Shown here one piece after another: positions 33,089 through 42,630 of a DNA stretch of 64,000 bases (positions within the stretch are counted from its first letter, which is position 1; every line of letters starts with the position of its first letter). Below the pieces are notes generated by a model. It was not told where the DNA came from, made no database searches, and was given only the letters and a program-made list of their open reading frames with translations. The position numbers and the translations under genes are program-made. This DNA is from Anaerolineales bacterium (GTDB taxonomy: Bacteria; Chloroflexota; Anaerolineae; 4572-78; J111), in contig JACKAT010000001.1 in NCBI GenBank assembly GCA_020634935.1, positions 62,001-126,000 of the forward strand. Reading direction: 5' to 3'.

Positions 33089-33250
33089 ATGCAAAGACCT
33101 AAATCTTGGCGAACTCACGTTTCGACGAAACCAAATCCGTCCGACTCTCACGAAAAATCATATCGAACTATTTTTATCGGGGCCGCTATTTATATCGTGA
33201 CCGCGCTTGCACTATTTGTTGGGATTATTGCGTATGTGACTACTTTATAA
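33089..33250 (+). CDS. Small single-pass membrane protein (53 aa)
   Basis: The translation is MQRPKSWRTHVSTKPNPSDS followed by a basic stretch and one hydrophobic helix (FIGAAIYIVTALALFVGIIA) near the C-terminus. GGGGGAG lies 9 bases before the ATG, which makes a real gene likely. The N-terminus is polar, so the tail-anchored form would place it in the cytoplasm. No family is recognised. The rest of the spacer (32872-33337) shows a possible TTAGTATAG -10-like stretch at about 33046 and nothing else. Confidence 0.55.
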   Translation: MQRPKSWRTHVSTKPNPSDSHEKSYRTIFIGAAIYIVTALALFVGIIAYVTTL

Positions 33251-33337
33251 AAGCAAAAGTCAGCAAATGAAGATAGGGTTGAAGCTACCTGCACTTACTG
33301 ACTTGTGATGCTGGCCTTACTCTAAAATGAATCGAGG

Positions 33338-33712
33338 CTACTCGCCGGTTAACATCTCGATGGGGAACCATTCGGCTTCGGGCGTAACCGTTTCTTCCGG
33401 CGTAGGACCGGTGTCTTGCCAGGCCGGTTCGTTTTCCAGCGTGATCAGCGGTTTGACGCTCATATCGCGATCGCACTCGATTTGGCACGACAGCCGCACC
33501 TGACCGAATAGATCGCGGTTTGTTAGGCGCTCATACTCGGCCTTGGTCATCACCTCCGGTTCGCCGGCCTCAAACTCAACGCGGCAGGTAGTACAGCGGG
33601 CATATCCTCCACAACGATGCCCAATATTGACCCCACTCCCCTCGATGGCCAGTACGAGACGTTCGCCGGTGGCCACCTCGAAAGTTTCCCCATTAATTGT
33701 TAAATTTGGCAT
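33338..33712 (-). CDS. 2Fe-2S ferredoxin
   Basis: This 124-aa protein has a plant-type ferredoxin fold. The cluster Cys residues are in HRCGGYARCTTCRVEF (C-x5-C-x2-C, about residues 34-43) and RLSCQIECD (about 75). It would pass single electrons to an unknown reductase or oxygenase. A 35-residue Pro/Glu-rich tail after the domain is unusual. It lies 45 bases after the M20 peptidase gene on the same strand. No dedicated partner enzyme is adjacent. Confidence 0.87.
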   Translation of the reverse strand: MPNLTINGETFEVATGERLVLAIEGSGVNIGHRCGGYARCTTCRVEFEAGEPEVMTKAEYERLTNRDLFGQVRLSCQIECDRDMSVKPLITLENEPAWQDTGPTPEETVTPEAEWFPIEMLTGE

Positions 33713-33757
33713 TTTTTTCTCCTGTAATACGGATTAAATTTGTGAAAATCCTGATAT

Positions 33758-34894
33758 CTAGAGGCCCCACCAGTGGGTGTAAATCCGGGCCAATTTCTCT
33801 AACTCTGAAATTTCAACCCATTCTTCGGCTCGATGGGCTTGATCAATCGAGCCGGGGCCAAGTACCACACACTCATAAGGCTGGCCGCTGTGCGCCCAGG
33901 CATTGGTGGCATAGGGGGCGATGGTCGGCTTAAACCCCGACCACTCGGCCAGTTGGCGCAGCCAGGCAGTGTCGGGCGATTGGTAGAATGGCTCGATGCT
34001 GCCAAGCACCGTCATCGAGACCGGCAGCGGGCAGCTATGTTCAGCCAGAGCTTGAATTCGAGCCGTGATTTCAGCCACATCATCACCCGGCACCGAGCGC
34101 CAGCCGGCGTAAATTTGGCAAGAGTCGGGCACGACATTGCTGCCGGTGCCGCCATGAATAATCGTCACCGTCATGGTTGATGTGCCCAGTTCTGGGTGAG
34201 GCGGTAGGGCCTGGATGCGTTGGTCTTCTTGGTCTAAGGCCAGCACCAGATGAGCCGCCGCTGTGACAGCGTTTTGGCCCAATTGGGGCGTTGAGGAGTG
34301 GCTGGCCTGCCCGGTAACGGTAAATTCAAACCGGATGCCCCCTTTGTGTCCATAAACAGGGCAGCACAGCGTGGGTTCGGCTATAATCAATTGGCTAAGT
34401 GGAATCTGCTGGCGACGAAGCCAGCGAGCAAAAATGGGCGCACTTTGCGCGCCGTTTTCTTCATCAACTGTGGCGGCAATGAGTAAATTGGCTTGGGGGG
34501 TGAGGTCGTGTTGGTGCATCGCTTCCAACAGGGCCAGTATAACCCCTAATGAGGCTTTGGTATCCACCGCGCCGCGCCCATAGACGCGGCCGTTGGCGAT
34601 GCGACCGCTAAACCGGTCATCGTTCATCTGCTCAACGCCGACGGTGTCAATATGAACATCAACGGCAATCCAGCGGTCGGTTTGGCCGCGCCAGAGGCCG
34701 TAAACATTGGGCCGGCCAGGATGCACGTCTTCGACGTGTACTTCAGCTCCAAACTGTTTAAACCATTCCACTAAATGTGCGGCCAGGTAACCTTCACCGG
34801 GAGGGCCGGAATGAGGCCCCGCTTGTGTTGGGTTGACGCTGGGCATCTGAACTAACTGACTCAGCCATTCGGCGTATCGATTCGGGGCGATCAT
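33758..34894 (-). CDS. M20 family metallo-deacylase (ArgE/DapE type)
   Basis: This 378-aa two-zinc hydrolase removes acyl groups or cleaves small peptides. Zinc and catalytic residues are seen in DVHIDTVGV, YGRGAVDTKASL and TVDEENGAQ. The dimerisation insert includes GQASHSSTPQLGQNA, and the C-terminal GPGSIDQAHRAEEWV supplies the last ligand. It resembles acetylornithine deacetylase or succinyl-diaminopimelate desuccinylase; the substrate is not certain. No arginine or lysine genes are adjacent. ATG at 34894 starts MIAPNRYAEWLSQLVQMPSV. Confidence 0.85.
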   Translation of the reverse strand: MIAPNRYAEWLSQLVQMPSVNPTQAGPHSGPPGEGYLAAHLVEWFKQFGAEVHVEDVHPGRPNVYGLWRGQTDRWIAVDVHIDTVGVEQMNDDRFSGRIANGRVYGRGAVDTKASLGVILALLEAMHQHDLTPQANLLIAATVDEENGAQSAPIFARWLRRQQIPLSQLIIAEPTLCCPVYGHKGGIRFEFTVTGQASHSSTPQLGQNAVTAAAHLVLALDQEDQRIQALPPHPELGTSTMTVTIIHGGTGSNVVPDSCQIYAGWRSVPGDDVAEITARIQALAEHSCPLPVSMTVLGSIEPFYQSPDTAWLRQLAEWSGFKPTIAPYATNAWAHSGQPYECVVLGPGSIDQAHRAEEWVEISELEKLARIYTHWWGL

Positions 34895-35008
34895 GGAGTC
34901 TCCAAGGTGACGCAGGATGTCTTTAAGTGTAATAGCCTCATCAGAAAAGTCAAAATGTTACCGGTCGGGCTTGACACGACTCAGGGGCGATATTAAAATC
35001 TGGGCTAT

Positions 35009-36001
35009 ATGACATCGACCCTACCGGTTCCGTTTGTTTCTGTCCGAAATGTCCGTAAGACCTTTGGCTCAAAAGAGGCTGTGACCGATGTTAGCTTTGA
35101 GGTTCTGCCGGGCCAGGTTTTTGGGTTGTTAGGACCAAACGGGGCCGGCAAAACGACTACTATCCGCATGATCCTTGATATCTTCAAACCTGATTCCGGC
35201 ACAATTGAGGTGTTGGGTGGCTCGATAAGCCAAGCTCGAAAAGATCGAATTGGTTACATGCCTGAAGAGCGCGGGCTCTATCCCCACATGCGGGTACTGG
35301 ACTGTTTGGTCTATCTGGGCAAGCTTAAGGGATTGACCGGCTTAGAAGCACGCCGCCGAGCGGTGGCTTTTCTGGAACGGCTGGAACTGGCCGGTCAGCA
35401 TCGTCAGAAAATCGAAACGCTCAGCCGGGGGATGACCCAAAAGGTACAGGTTATCGCCGCCGTGCTGCACTACCCCGACCTGCTGATCATCGATGAGCCG
35501 TTTGCCAACCTCGATCCGATTAACGCCCAACTGGTCCGCGACATCATTTTGGAACTGCGTGATCAAGGCAAAGCCGTGATTATGACCAGTCACCAACTGA
35601 ACTTGGTCGAAGCCCTGTGCGATCGTATTGTGTTGATCCATCATGGCCGGGTGGTGTTGCAAGGTCAGGTGGCAGAGGTTCGCCGTCGTTTTGCCCGCAA
35701 TGTTTTGCATCTTAGTGGCAGTGGCCGGCTTGATTTGCTGCCGGGCGTGACCCATATCGAGCGTCGCACTGCCGCCGATTGGTATCTAACTTTACTCCCC
35801 GAAGCCGATCCCCAAACCATTCTCCGCACTATTGTCAGCAGCGACGCCTTCGTACTCGATAAATTTGATGTCGCTCTTCCGTCGCTGGATGAGATTTTTG
35901 TGCAGATTGTGCGTGAGCAGTCTGGCCCGGCCGGGCCGCTAGACACATCCGGAACGGCCACCCTCGAACCTAACCCGCTGCCTACTATCCGTTCTACCTA
36001 A
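35009..36001 (+). CDS. ABC transporter ATP-binding protein (NatA type)
   Basis: This 330-aa ATPase has Walker A GPNGAGKTTT, signature LSRGMTQKVQV, Walker B LLIIDEPFANLD and switch MTSHQ. The C-terminal third (after residue 225) is the DUF4162-like tail of NatA/CcmA-type ATPases that work with ABC-2 permeases. The start of the tail reads VLHLSGSGRLDLLPGV. Two ABC-2 permease genes lie 3.7 kb downstream on the same strand, with a regulator gene between them. It probably exports a drug, peptide or sodium; the substrate is unknown. Confidence 0.88.
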   Translation: MTSTLPVPFVSVRNVRKTFGSKEAVTDVSFEVLPGQVFGLLGPNGAGKTTTIRMILDIFKPDSGTIEVLGGSISQARKDRIGYMPEERGLYPHMRVLDCLVYLGKLKGLTGLEARRRAVAFLERLELAGQHRQKIETLSRGMTQKVQVIAAVLHYPDLLIIDEPFANLDPINAQLVRDIILELRDQGKAVIMTSHQLNLVEALCDRIVLIHHGRVVLQGQVAEVRRRFARNVLHLSGSGRLDLLPGVTHIERRTAADWYLTLLPEADPQTILRTIVSSDAFVLDKFDVALPSLDEIFVQIVREQSGPAGPLDTSGTATLEPNPLPTIRST

Positions 36002-36150
36002 AAAGTGTCTTTAGTTGGGTTGGATAGGTCTGTCTCATTCTTTTTAAGCGGTCTGGTTTGAGATATAATGTTTCATAAGCGCTCAATACTGCACTTAACT
36101 ATCTTTTTGTTGCAAGCGTTTTCCTTTTATTAGCATCTGAGAGTAACAAT

Positions 36151-39100
36151 GTGACTGATCGATTAGAAATTTATCTATTGGGGGGCCTAACCATAAAAAA
36201 GAATGGCGAGCCGGTTGAGGGTCTGGTTTCCCGCAAAGCCGAAGCCCTATTAGCTTATTTGGTTTGTACCGGACGGCCGCAGTCGCGTGAAACCTTAGGT
36301 GATATGTTTTGGGATGATCGATCACAAACCAAGGCGCTGGGCAACTTGCGGGTTCTTTTGACCAGCTTGCGGCAGCACCTTGGCGACTATTTGGATATCA
36401 ATCGACAGACGGTAACGTTCAACCTGGCGAGTAATTATCGGCTTGATGTAGTCGAACTGACCAAAGCGATGGAAGGGGTCAAACCGGAAGAGATGGGGTC
36501 GGAACAGTTGCCAACGGTGACAGTGACTCGGCTTGAACAGGCAATAGAGCTTTATCGCGGCGATTTTCTGGCCGGTTTCAATTTGCGTGACGCTCAGAGA
36601 TTTGAAGAGTGGGCTCGCTTTGAACGGGAACAGTTACAGCAATTGGCTATCGAGGCGCTGCGGCTGTTGGTGTCGTTTTATTTGCGCACCGGCAATTACC
36701 AAGCGGGTCTAAAATATGCCACCCAACTGACCGAAATAGACTCCTTTAGTGAGGAAGCCCATCGCCAGATGATGCTGTTACTAATCCGGACGGGCCAGCG
36801 CAACGCGGCCTTACGGCAGTATGAAACTTGCCGCCAAATTTTAGCTGATGAGTTGGGCGTTGAGCCAATGGATGAAACCACCCGGCTCTACCGGCGCATT
36901 CGATCGATTTCGACCGTAGGAGCGCATAATCTGCCCATGCAGAGTACGCCTTTTGTTGGTCGCACGGCCGAATTGATGCTGCTGGGCAGCTATTTAACCC
37001 ATCCCGACATTCGAGTGGTCACATTAGTCGGACCCGGCGGCATCGGCAAGACCCGTTTGGGCGTGCAAGCTGCGCTTGAAAACCGAACGGTTTTCCTCAA
37101 TGGGGTCTGTTTTGTGCCATTGGCTTCCGTCCAATCGCCCGATTTTCTGGTACCGGCTATGGTCGAAGCGCTTCAAATTTCAGTGACTAATTCCGAGCAG
37201 CCCAAAGCTCAACTGCTGGACCATTTAGCTAATCGAGAACTGCTACTATTTTGGGATAACTTCGAACATTTGGTTGATGGCGGCATCGATCTGCTGGTTG
37301 ATATTCTTCAGGCCGCGCCGGAGATAAAGCTATTAATTACCACCCGAGAGCGGCTCAATCTTTTAGGTGAGCAAGTTTTTGAAGTGGGCGGCTTGCCTAT
37401 CCCCCAAGACCAAAATGATGATATCATGACCCACAGCGCGGTCCAACTGTTTTTGCAAAGCGCCTTCAGTACCCGAGTTGGTTTTGAGACTAATGCCGCG
37501 GATTTGGCTCAGATTGTCCGAATTTGCCGTTTGGTGGAAGGGATGCCGCTGGCCATCGAACTAGCGGCCGCCTGGGTTCATATCCTATCCTGCCGGGAGA
37601 TCGCCACCGAAATTGAACGGAATTTGGGGGCGCTTAGCGCTCCCACGCGCAATATTCCCCAGCGCCATCGCAGCTTGCGGGCTGTATGTGATTATTCATG
37701 GCAGCTGTTGGTTGATGACGAACGCCAGACCTTTCCAAAATTTGGTGTTTTTGTTGGTAAATTTGATCGCGAGGCAGCGCAGCGCGTGACCGGAGTGTCG
37801 CTGCTGACGCTGTCGGGATTGGTTGATAAATCCCTTTTGCGTAAATCTTCAACGGAACAGTATGACATCCACGAACTGCTCAGACAGTATGCTTCCAAAA
37901 AACTGGCCGAAGACCCCGCTGAACTGGAGGCGACACTCGACCGGCACGCCAGTTATTATGCCTCGCTAGCCAGCCGCTATGGCTATCCCTCTGATCGGGA
38001 TCAAAAGCAAACCGGGTTGACGGCCTTTGAAACTGCCCTTGATAATATCTTGGCGGCCTGGCAGTGGAGTTTAATTCGCGGTCGTTATCAAGATTTGAAC
38101 ACTTTGTTAGACGGTCTCTTTCTGTTCTATCAAAATTATGGCCGCATGTGGGAAGGCGCTAACCTCTTCGAACGGGCTATCACTGACCTGGAACTACAAA
38201 GTCCCGGGCTTGAAATCGGCCAGCAGAAGGAACTACGCCGCTTGCTCGGAGCGCTTCTCATTCGACAGGGGCAGTTATTTTACCGGCTGGCTGCCTATCG
38301 AGAAGCCGAGGAAAAACTACAACAGGGGGTCGATCTCCTCCGATTACTCGACGAAAAAAGCGAATTAGCTTTGGGACTAGAACAGTTGGGAGCATTGCAG
38401 CACGGTTTAGGTCTTTACGCTGCTGCTCAAGAACAACTACAGGCCAGTTTCGACCTATGGTCGGCTTTAAATAATCGCCGGGGTATGGCTAGAGTTAAGA
38501 ATGAATTAGGGAATTTGGCCTTGGCAATGGGTCAGTATCAAGTGGCTGAAACCTTGTTTCAAGCAGCCTTGCAACTTCATCAGAAGTTATCCTCTATAGC
38601 GGGTATGGCTCTTAGTTTGAACTATATGGGTAATCTGGCCTACCGGCTGAACCATCCTCATCAGGCCCAAGCCCAGTACCGTGAAGCCCTGGAGCTATGT
38701 GAGTCGAACAACGACCCGCTAGGCCAAGTTTATGTATTGAACAACTTAGGGGCCTTGGCGTTAGCCGCCGATGATCATGAAGCGGCAGCTCGATATTTTT
38801 ATCCCGCCCTACGTTATGCTCACCAGTTGCAAATTATCAATCTGATGATGCTTATACTGGATAAGCTGTCGCTGCTGCTGCAAACTCAGGGTCATTATGA
38901 ACGGGCCTATGCCTTGGCCGTCTACGTGGCTGAGTATCCCCAGGTTATTTTACTTGATCCGGCCTTTATGACCGATCAGCCCTGTGTTGAACATTCTCAC
39001 GACGTGCGTGATTGTGCGGCTCAACGCTGTCTGGATTTACAGTCGCTGCTCACTCCCAAACTCCTAGCCGCTGCTGAAAAGCGGTATAAGAACTGGGAAT

Positions 39101-39165
39101 TAGCCGAAGTCATCGCCGATGTTATTCGCCTTGATCCTCAACTGATGCTCAAAGACGCCTCATAG
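36151..39165 (+). CDS. SARP-type regulator: winged helix, BTAD, NB-ARC and TPR domains
   Basis: This 1004-aa protein (GTG start) has a winged-helix DNA-binding domain (residues about 4-95, LEIYLLGGLTIKKNGEPVEG), a BTAD domain (about 100-245), an NTPase with P-loop GPGGIGKTRL and Walker B LLLFWDNFEHL (about 265-520), and TPR repeats (about 660-900). It is of the AfsR/SARP or LuxR-like STAND type, which use ATP-driven assembly to switch genes on. It sits between the ATPase and the permeases of one transporter, so it probably controls that transporter. The inducer is unknown. Cys residues near the end (CVEHSHDVRDCAAQRCL) are unusual. Confidence 0.85.
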   Translation: MTDRLEIYLLGGLTIKKNGEPVEGLVSRKAEALLAYLVCTGRPQSRETLGDMFWDDRSQTKALGNLRVLLTSLRQHLGDYLDINRQTVTFNLASNYRLDVVELTKAMEGVKPEEMGSEQLPTVTVTRLEQAIELYRGDFLAGFNLRDAQRFEEWARFEREQLQQLAIEALRLLVSFYLRTGNYQAGLKYATQLTEIDSFSEEAHRQMMLLLIRTGQRNAALRQYETCRQILADELGVEPMDETTRLYRRIRSISTVGAHNLPMQSTPFVGRTAELMLLGSYLTHPDIRVVTLVGPGGIGKTRLGVQAALENRTVFLNGVCFVPLASVQSPDFLVPAMVEALQISVTNSEQPKAQLLDHLANRELLLFWDNFEHLVDGGIDLLVDILQAAPEIKLLITTRERLNLLGEQVFEVGGLPIPQDQNDDIMTHSAVQLFLQSAFSTRVGFETNAADLAQIVRICRLVEGMPLAIELAAAWVHILSCREIATEIERNLGALSAPTRNIPQRHRSLRAVCDYSWQLLVDDERQTFPKFGVFVGKFDREAAQRVTGVSLLTLSGLVDKSLLRKSSTEQYDIHELLRQYASKKLAEDPAELEATLDRHASYYASLASRYGYPSDRDQKQTGLTAFETALDNILAAWQWSLIRGRYQDLNTLLDGLFLFYQNYGRMWEGANLFERAITDLELQSPGLEIGQQKELRRLLGALLIRQGQLFYRLAAYREAEEKLQQGVDLLRLLDEKSELALGLEQLGALQHGLGLYAAAQEQLQASFDLWSALNNRRGMARVKNELGNLALAMGQYQVAETLFQAALQLHQKLSSIAGMALSLNYMGNLAYRLNHPHQAQAQYREALELCESNNDPLGQVYVLNNLGALALAADDHEAAARYFYPALRYAHQLQIINLMMLILDKLSLLLQTQGHYERAYALAVYVAEYPQVILLDPAFMTDQPCVEHSHDVRDCAAQRCLDLQSLLTPKLLAAAEKRYKNWELAEVIADVIRLDPQLMLKDAS

Positions 39166-39553
39166 CCTCATCATTTAGATTTAATCAAATGATGTTATGC
39201 TATTCGTACAAGCTGCTTGAAAGGCCGGCGCCTGGACTTATAGTCGGTACCCGGTCGGCTTGACCAAATATGATCATCTTATAACTTACGCAGTTGGGTG
39301 TAACAAACCCGGTGACAGTTACTTTTTGCCGTAAATGAACGTCCGTTTAGCCCAAACAAGTCGATTTATCGCACCCAAGTGACTGTCACCTTTTGAACTG
39401 CGTAACTCATACATCTTACCAATGGGGGATTGCCAATTCTGCCAATAGGCGGTAAGCTTTATAAACTGAGGAGTTATAGGCAAGCTATCTTGTTGGGAGA
39501 ATAGTAAGGTGCTAGATTAGCTTACCTTGTAGTTGACCCTTGGGAGGTTTATT
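39166..39553. other. Intergenic region with a MITE copy
   Basis: These 388 bases hold the MITE copy at 39283-39410 and short inverted words around 39481-39530 (GGCAAGCTATC...AGCTTACC). No further gene. GGGAGG lies just before 39554. Confidence 0.5.
39283..39410. repeat. TTACGCAGTT MITE, copy 4 (complete)
   Basis: The ends are AACTTACGCAGTTGGGTGTA at the left and GAACTGCGTAACTCAT at the right. Inner arms GGTGACAGTTACTTT and AAGTGACTGTCACC enclose the conserved core GAACGTCCGTTTAGCCCAAA. Length is 128 bp. No coding capacity. Confidence 0.88.
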
Positions 39554-39730
39554 ATGACTTGGGGAAAAGTAATCGATGTTCGGCGCGCGTTGGCCCTTTA
39601 TTTTGTTCTCGCCTTTATCCTTGTGCTGGGGTTGGTTTTGTGCCTCTCCGTCCTGGCTAATGTTCAAATCATATCGACCAACTCAGACTCACTCATTTCA
39701 CCGCTGTCGATGCTCAGCCGCTTAATTTAG
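39554..39730 (+). CDS. Small membrane protein (58 aa) in the ABC-2 operon
   Basis: It begins MTWGKVIDVRRALALYFV and has one long hydrophobic helix (residues about 12-36), then a polar tail. GGGAGG lies 7 bases before the ATG, so ATG at 39554 is preferred over the in-frame start at 39533. It ends 27 bases before the first permease gene on the same strand. It may be a small regulator or assembly subunit of the exporter; no family is recognised. Confidence 0.6.
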   Translation: MTWGKVIDVRRALALYFVLAFILVLGLVLCLSVLANVQIISTNSDSLISPLSMLSRLI

Positions 39731-39757
39731 CTGTAATTTATTGCTTCGCAGAAGTAG

Positions 39758-40999
39758 ATGCGCATACTTACCATTTTTTGGCGCGAATATTGGTCCAATA
39801 TCACCCGACGCAGTTATCTGATATTCACGTTCGGGTTTCCCCTATTTGTGATCGCGCTGCCGGTGGTGGGTGGTATTGCGTTAGCTTTAGTGCTTCAGAC
39901 CCTTCTTCCGGCCACTGATCCCCGGCCCATCGGCCTGATCGACCAGGCCGCCCTTTTATCACCAGCCAACCGGCCTAACAACCCGGTCGATATTGTTTTT
40001 TTTGATAATCCTGCCATCGCTGCTCAATCGTTGGCAGATGGTGATATCCAGGCCTACTATCATATCCCGTCCGATTATTGGCAGTCGGGGCAGGTGATAA
40101 TCACTTACCAAACAGCGCCGGCATCTCAAGTCGACAAAATGGTTACCAACTGGCTTGAAGCTGAAATTAGAGGCAAGATTCCCAGCAGCGTTTTGGCTCG
40201 CGTTGATGCCGGCCCCATAATTACTCACCAAGGTATAAGTGGGGAAAGTGCGGCTTTTGCCGAAAACAATCTGCTTGAGTCCATCATGGTCGTGGTCATC
40301 ATCTATTTTGTTCGTCTGGCTGGGTCATTTACCGCCAGCTATATGTTTGATACGATCGCTAACGAGTCGCAAGACCGCACACTGGAGATTTTAATCACTA
40401 CCGTGACGCCACTGCAACTTGTCGCTGGTAAGTTCTTGGGACTGTTGGCCGTGGGGTTGACGCAGTTGGGCATGTGGCTGGGAGCACTGCTTATCTTGAC
40501 GCTGGGAGCTGGTTACTTTTTTGGTGTGAATCTGCTGAGTTATTTACTGGGCTGGGAGCATTTGGGTTTGATGCTCAGTGCTCTAGCCGCTACTTACATC
40601 CTGGATCACATTCTGGCGGCTGGGATGGGCTTGAAGCGCATTAGCAGTGGTTCAGGCCATTTGCTTTTTAACAGCGCTAATATGCTAATGACCGTTATTT
40701 TGCTATACGCCTTTTATTTTTTACCGCGCAATCCCGACACCTTTTTGGCTGTGGCAGCCAGTCTTTTCCCGTTGACCGCGGCAGTCGTCCTGTTAATCCG
40801 CATTGTGACCAGCGAGGTTCCTCTCTGGCAGGTGATTCTAAGCCAACTTTTGATGTGGGGGACGGTAATTGGAGGGGTGTTTTGGCTGCGCCGGCTATTG
40901 GAAGCGAACCTGGTCGCCCACGCCGAGCCGATGACCTGGCCGGTGCTGTTCAAAAACGGGATAGCCGGCCTTAAGCGTTTGGTGATAAGAGCAAAATAA
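39758..40999 (+). CDS. ABC-2 type permease (NatB-like)
   Basis: This 413-aa membrane protein has one N-terminal helix, a large extracytoplasmic loop (residues about 50-175) and five or six C-terminal helices. ESQDRTLEILITTVTPLQLVAGKFLG is the family's coupling motif that contacts the ATPase. It works with the NatA-like ATPase of 35009-36001 and the next permease, which has the same layout; the two make a heterodimer. The substrate is unknown. Confidence 0.85.
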   Translation: MRILTIFWREYWSNITRRSYLIFTFGFPLFVIALPVVGGIALALVLQTLLPATDPRPIGLIDQAALLSPANRPNNPVDIVFFDNPAIAAQSLADGDIQAYYHIPSDYWQSGQVIITYQTAPASQVDKMVTNWLEAEIRGKIPSSVLARVDAGPIITHQGISGESAAFAENNLLESIMVVVIIYFVRLAGSFTASYMFDTIANESQDRTLEILITTVTPLQLVAGKFLGLLAVGLTQLGMWLGALLILTLGAGYFFGVNLLSYLLGWEHLGLMLSALAATYILDHILAAGMGLKRISSGSGHLLFNSANMLMTVILLYAFYFLPRNPDTFLAVAASLFPLTAAVVLLIRIVTSEVPLWQVILSQLLMWGTVIGGVFWLRRLLEANLVAHAEPMTWPVLFKNGIAGLKRLVIRAK

Positions 41000-41001
41000 A
41001 C

Positions 41002-42222
41002 ATGCCCAAACTGTTTGTTGTGGCTCAAGAGGAAATCAACTTTCACCTCCGGCAGTGGAGTTTTTATGTAAGTTTGCTCGCCATTCCGATCTTATTTGCG
41101 GCGGTGGGCGCCCTGCCCCGTTTGCGCAGCGCCGCCCACCAAGCCCCACTGCCATCAGTTGAAACCGTCTTCGATTTAGGCTCTGAAGAGTTGAAGTCAC
41201 CAGTCGGTGTAGTCGATCAGGCTGGCCTAATCCAGGATTTTACGCCATTCCAGCCGTACACCACCGAACTCACAGCTGCTGCGGCGCTGAGTCGGGGCGA
41301 TATCGACAGCTATTATGTTATCCCTGCCGGATACCTTAACACCGGACAAATAGTGCAGTACAGTCAGAATCCGCAGTTGCTCTCAGACAGCGATGCCGCG
41401 GTGCGAGGCTTGCTGCGCGATAATTTGATCGACTCTCTAAATGATCCAGGTTTAACCGCCCGTTTTGACACTCCGGTCAAACTGGTCAGGCAGGGACCAC
41501 CTCCACCACTCCTTCGTTTTGCCCCGGCGAACTTAGACCTGAACCGGCTGGTCGCCGCGGGCCTGGTGGTGGGGTTATTTGTTTATTTGCTCGGTGTGGG
41601 GGGGCATCTGTTGATTAGAGCCTTGCAGCGCGAGGTCAAAGCCCACGTTTTGGAAGTGATCGTGGTTAGTACCACACCGGCGCAATTTATCGGCGGCAAA
41701 CTGCTGGGTTTGTTGGCCTTAATCCTGCTTCAAGCCGGCCTGGCGCTCATAGCCGGAATGCTGGTTTACGGCCAAAACCCGGATGGTTCGGGACCGGCGG
41801 CTCTGCCGCTGCAAGCGCTACTTTTGAGCTTGCCCTACTTGCTGCTGGGTTTTTTGGGATATTGTGCGCTGCTAATGGGGATTGCCGCCCTGTGGCCAAC
41901 CCTTCAGGAAAGCACGTTATTGTTAGGCGGGTTTCGGCTGCTGTCACTGCTACCTCTGATTGGCGGGCTCTTTATTTTACCTGATCGCAACAGTGGGATT
42001 TCGATGGCATTAACATTTCTCCCCCTGACCTCGCATCTGCTGATGCCGTTTCGACTGCTGTTGGGGGCTGTGCCGGGATGGCAGTGGGTTACGGGGCTGC
42101 TTATTTTGAGTGTTTGGACGGTGGTTTGGCTGTGGCTGAGTATGCGACTGTTTAGGCTGAGCAGCCTGCTGACGGGCCGCTTTATCTCATTAAAGTTGAT
42201 TTGGCAAGCTATGTGGCGGTAA
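41002..42222 (+). CDS. ABC-2 type permease, second subunit
   Basis: This 406-aa protein is a relative of the gene before it, with the same N-terminal helix, extracytoplasmic loop (QPYTTELTAAAALSRGDIDSYYVIP parallels the first permease's loop) and C-terminal helices. LEVIVVSTTPAQFIGGKLLGLLAL is the coupling motif. Two bases separate it from the first permease, so the genes are translated together. Most likely the pair forms one exporter with the ATPase upstream. Confidence 0.82.
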   Translation: MPKLFVVAQEEINFHLRQWSFYVSLLAIPILFAAVGALPRLRSAAHQAPLPSVETVFDLGSEELKSPVGVVDQAGLIQDFTPFQPYTTELTAAAALSRGDIDSYYVIPAGYLNTGQIVQYSQNPQLLSDSDAAVRGLLRDNLIDSLNDPGLTARFDTPVKLVRQGPPPPLLRFAPANLDLNRLVAAGLVVGLFVYLLGVGGHLLIRALQREVKAHVLEVIVVSTTPAQFIGGKLLGLLALILLQAGLALIAGMLVYGQNPDGSGPAALPLQALLLSLPYLLLGFLGYCALLMGIAALWPTLQESTLLLGGFRLLSLLPLIGGLFILPDRNSGISMALTFLPLTSHLLMPFRLLLGAVPGWQWVTGLLILSVWTVVWLWLSMRLFRLSSLLTGRFISLKLIWQAMWR

Positions 42223-42255
42223 AATAGATGGCCAATATAAATAGAGGGACATCTG

Positions 42256-42627
42256 GTGAGCGAAAAGACAGTTTTGTGTATCGAAGATAACTTTCACAAT
42301 CGATTGCTGGTTAATCGCATTTTATCATCGCATGGGTACACGGTGATTGAAGCCAAGGATGGCGTCGAGGGGTTAGAGATGATTCGCAGCCTCAAACCAC
42401 CGTTGGTGCTGTTAGACATCGATTTGCCAGGTATGGATGGTATCGAAGTAGTCGGCCATATTCGGGCCGATGATCTCATCCGCGATATTCCCGTTATTGC
42501 CCTCACCGCTTCAGCGATGCAAGGCGACCGCGAGCGCTTTTTGCATGCCGGTTGTGACGATTACCTCTCCAAGCCAATCCAGGTCACCCAGCTCTTGGAT
42601 ATGATCGCCCGGTATTACCCCGGTTAA
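42256..42627 (+). CDS. CheY-like response regulator receiver protein
   Basis: This 123-aa single-domain receiver starts with GTG, with AGAGGGAC upstream. The acidic pocket is in LCIEDNFHN, the phosphate-accepting Asp in VLLDIDLPGMDG, the Thr/Ser in ALTASAMQG and the Lys in YLSKPIQ. There is no output domain, so it signals by binding a partner. It lies 33 bases after the permease gene. No histidine kinase gene is nearby, so the kinase is unknown. Confidence 0.9.
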   Translation: MSEKTVLCIEDNFHNRLLVNRILSSHGYTVIEAKDGVEGLEMIRSLKPPLVLLDIDLPGMDGIEVVGHIRADDLIRDIPVIALTASAMQGDRERFLHAGCDDYLSKPIQVTQLLDMIARYYPG

Positions 42628-42630
42628 GTA

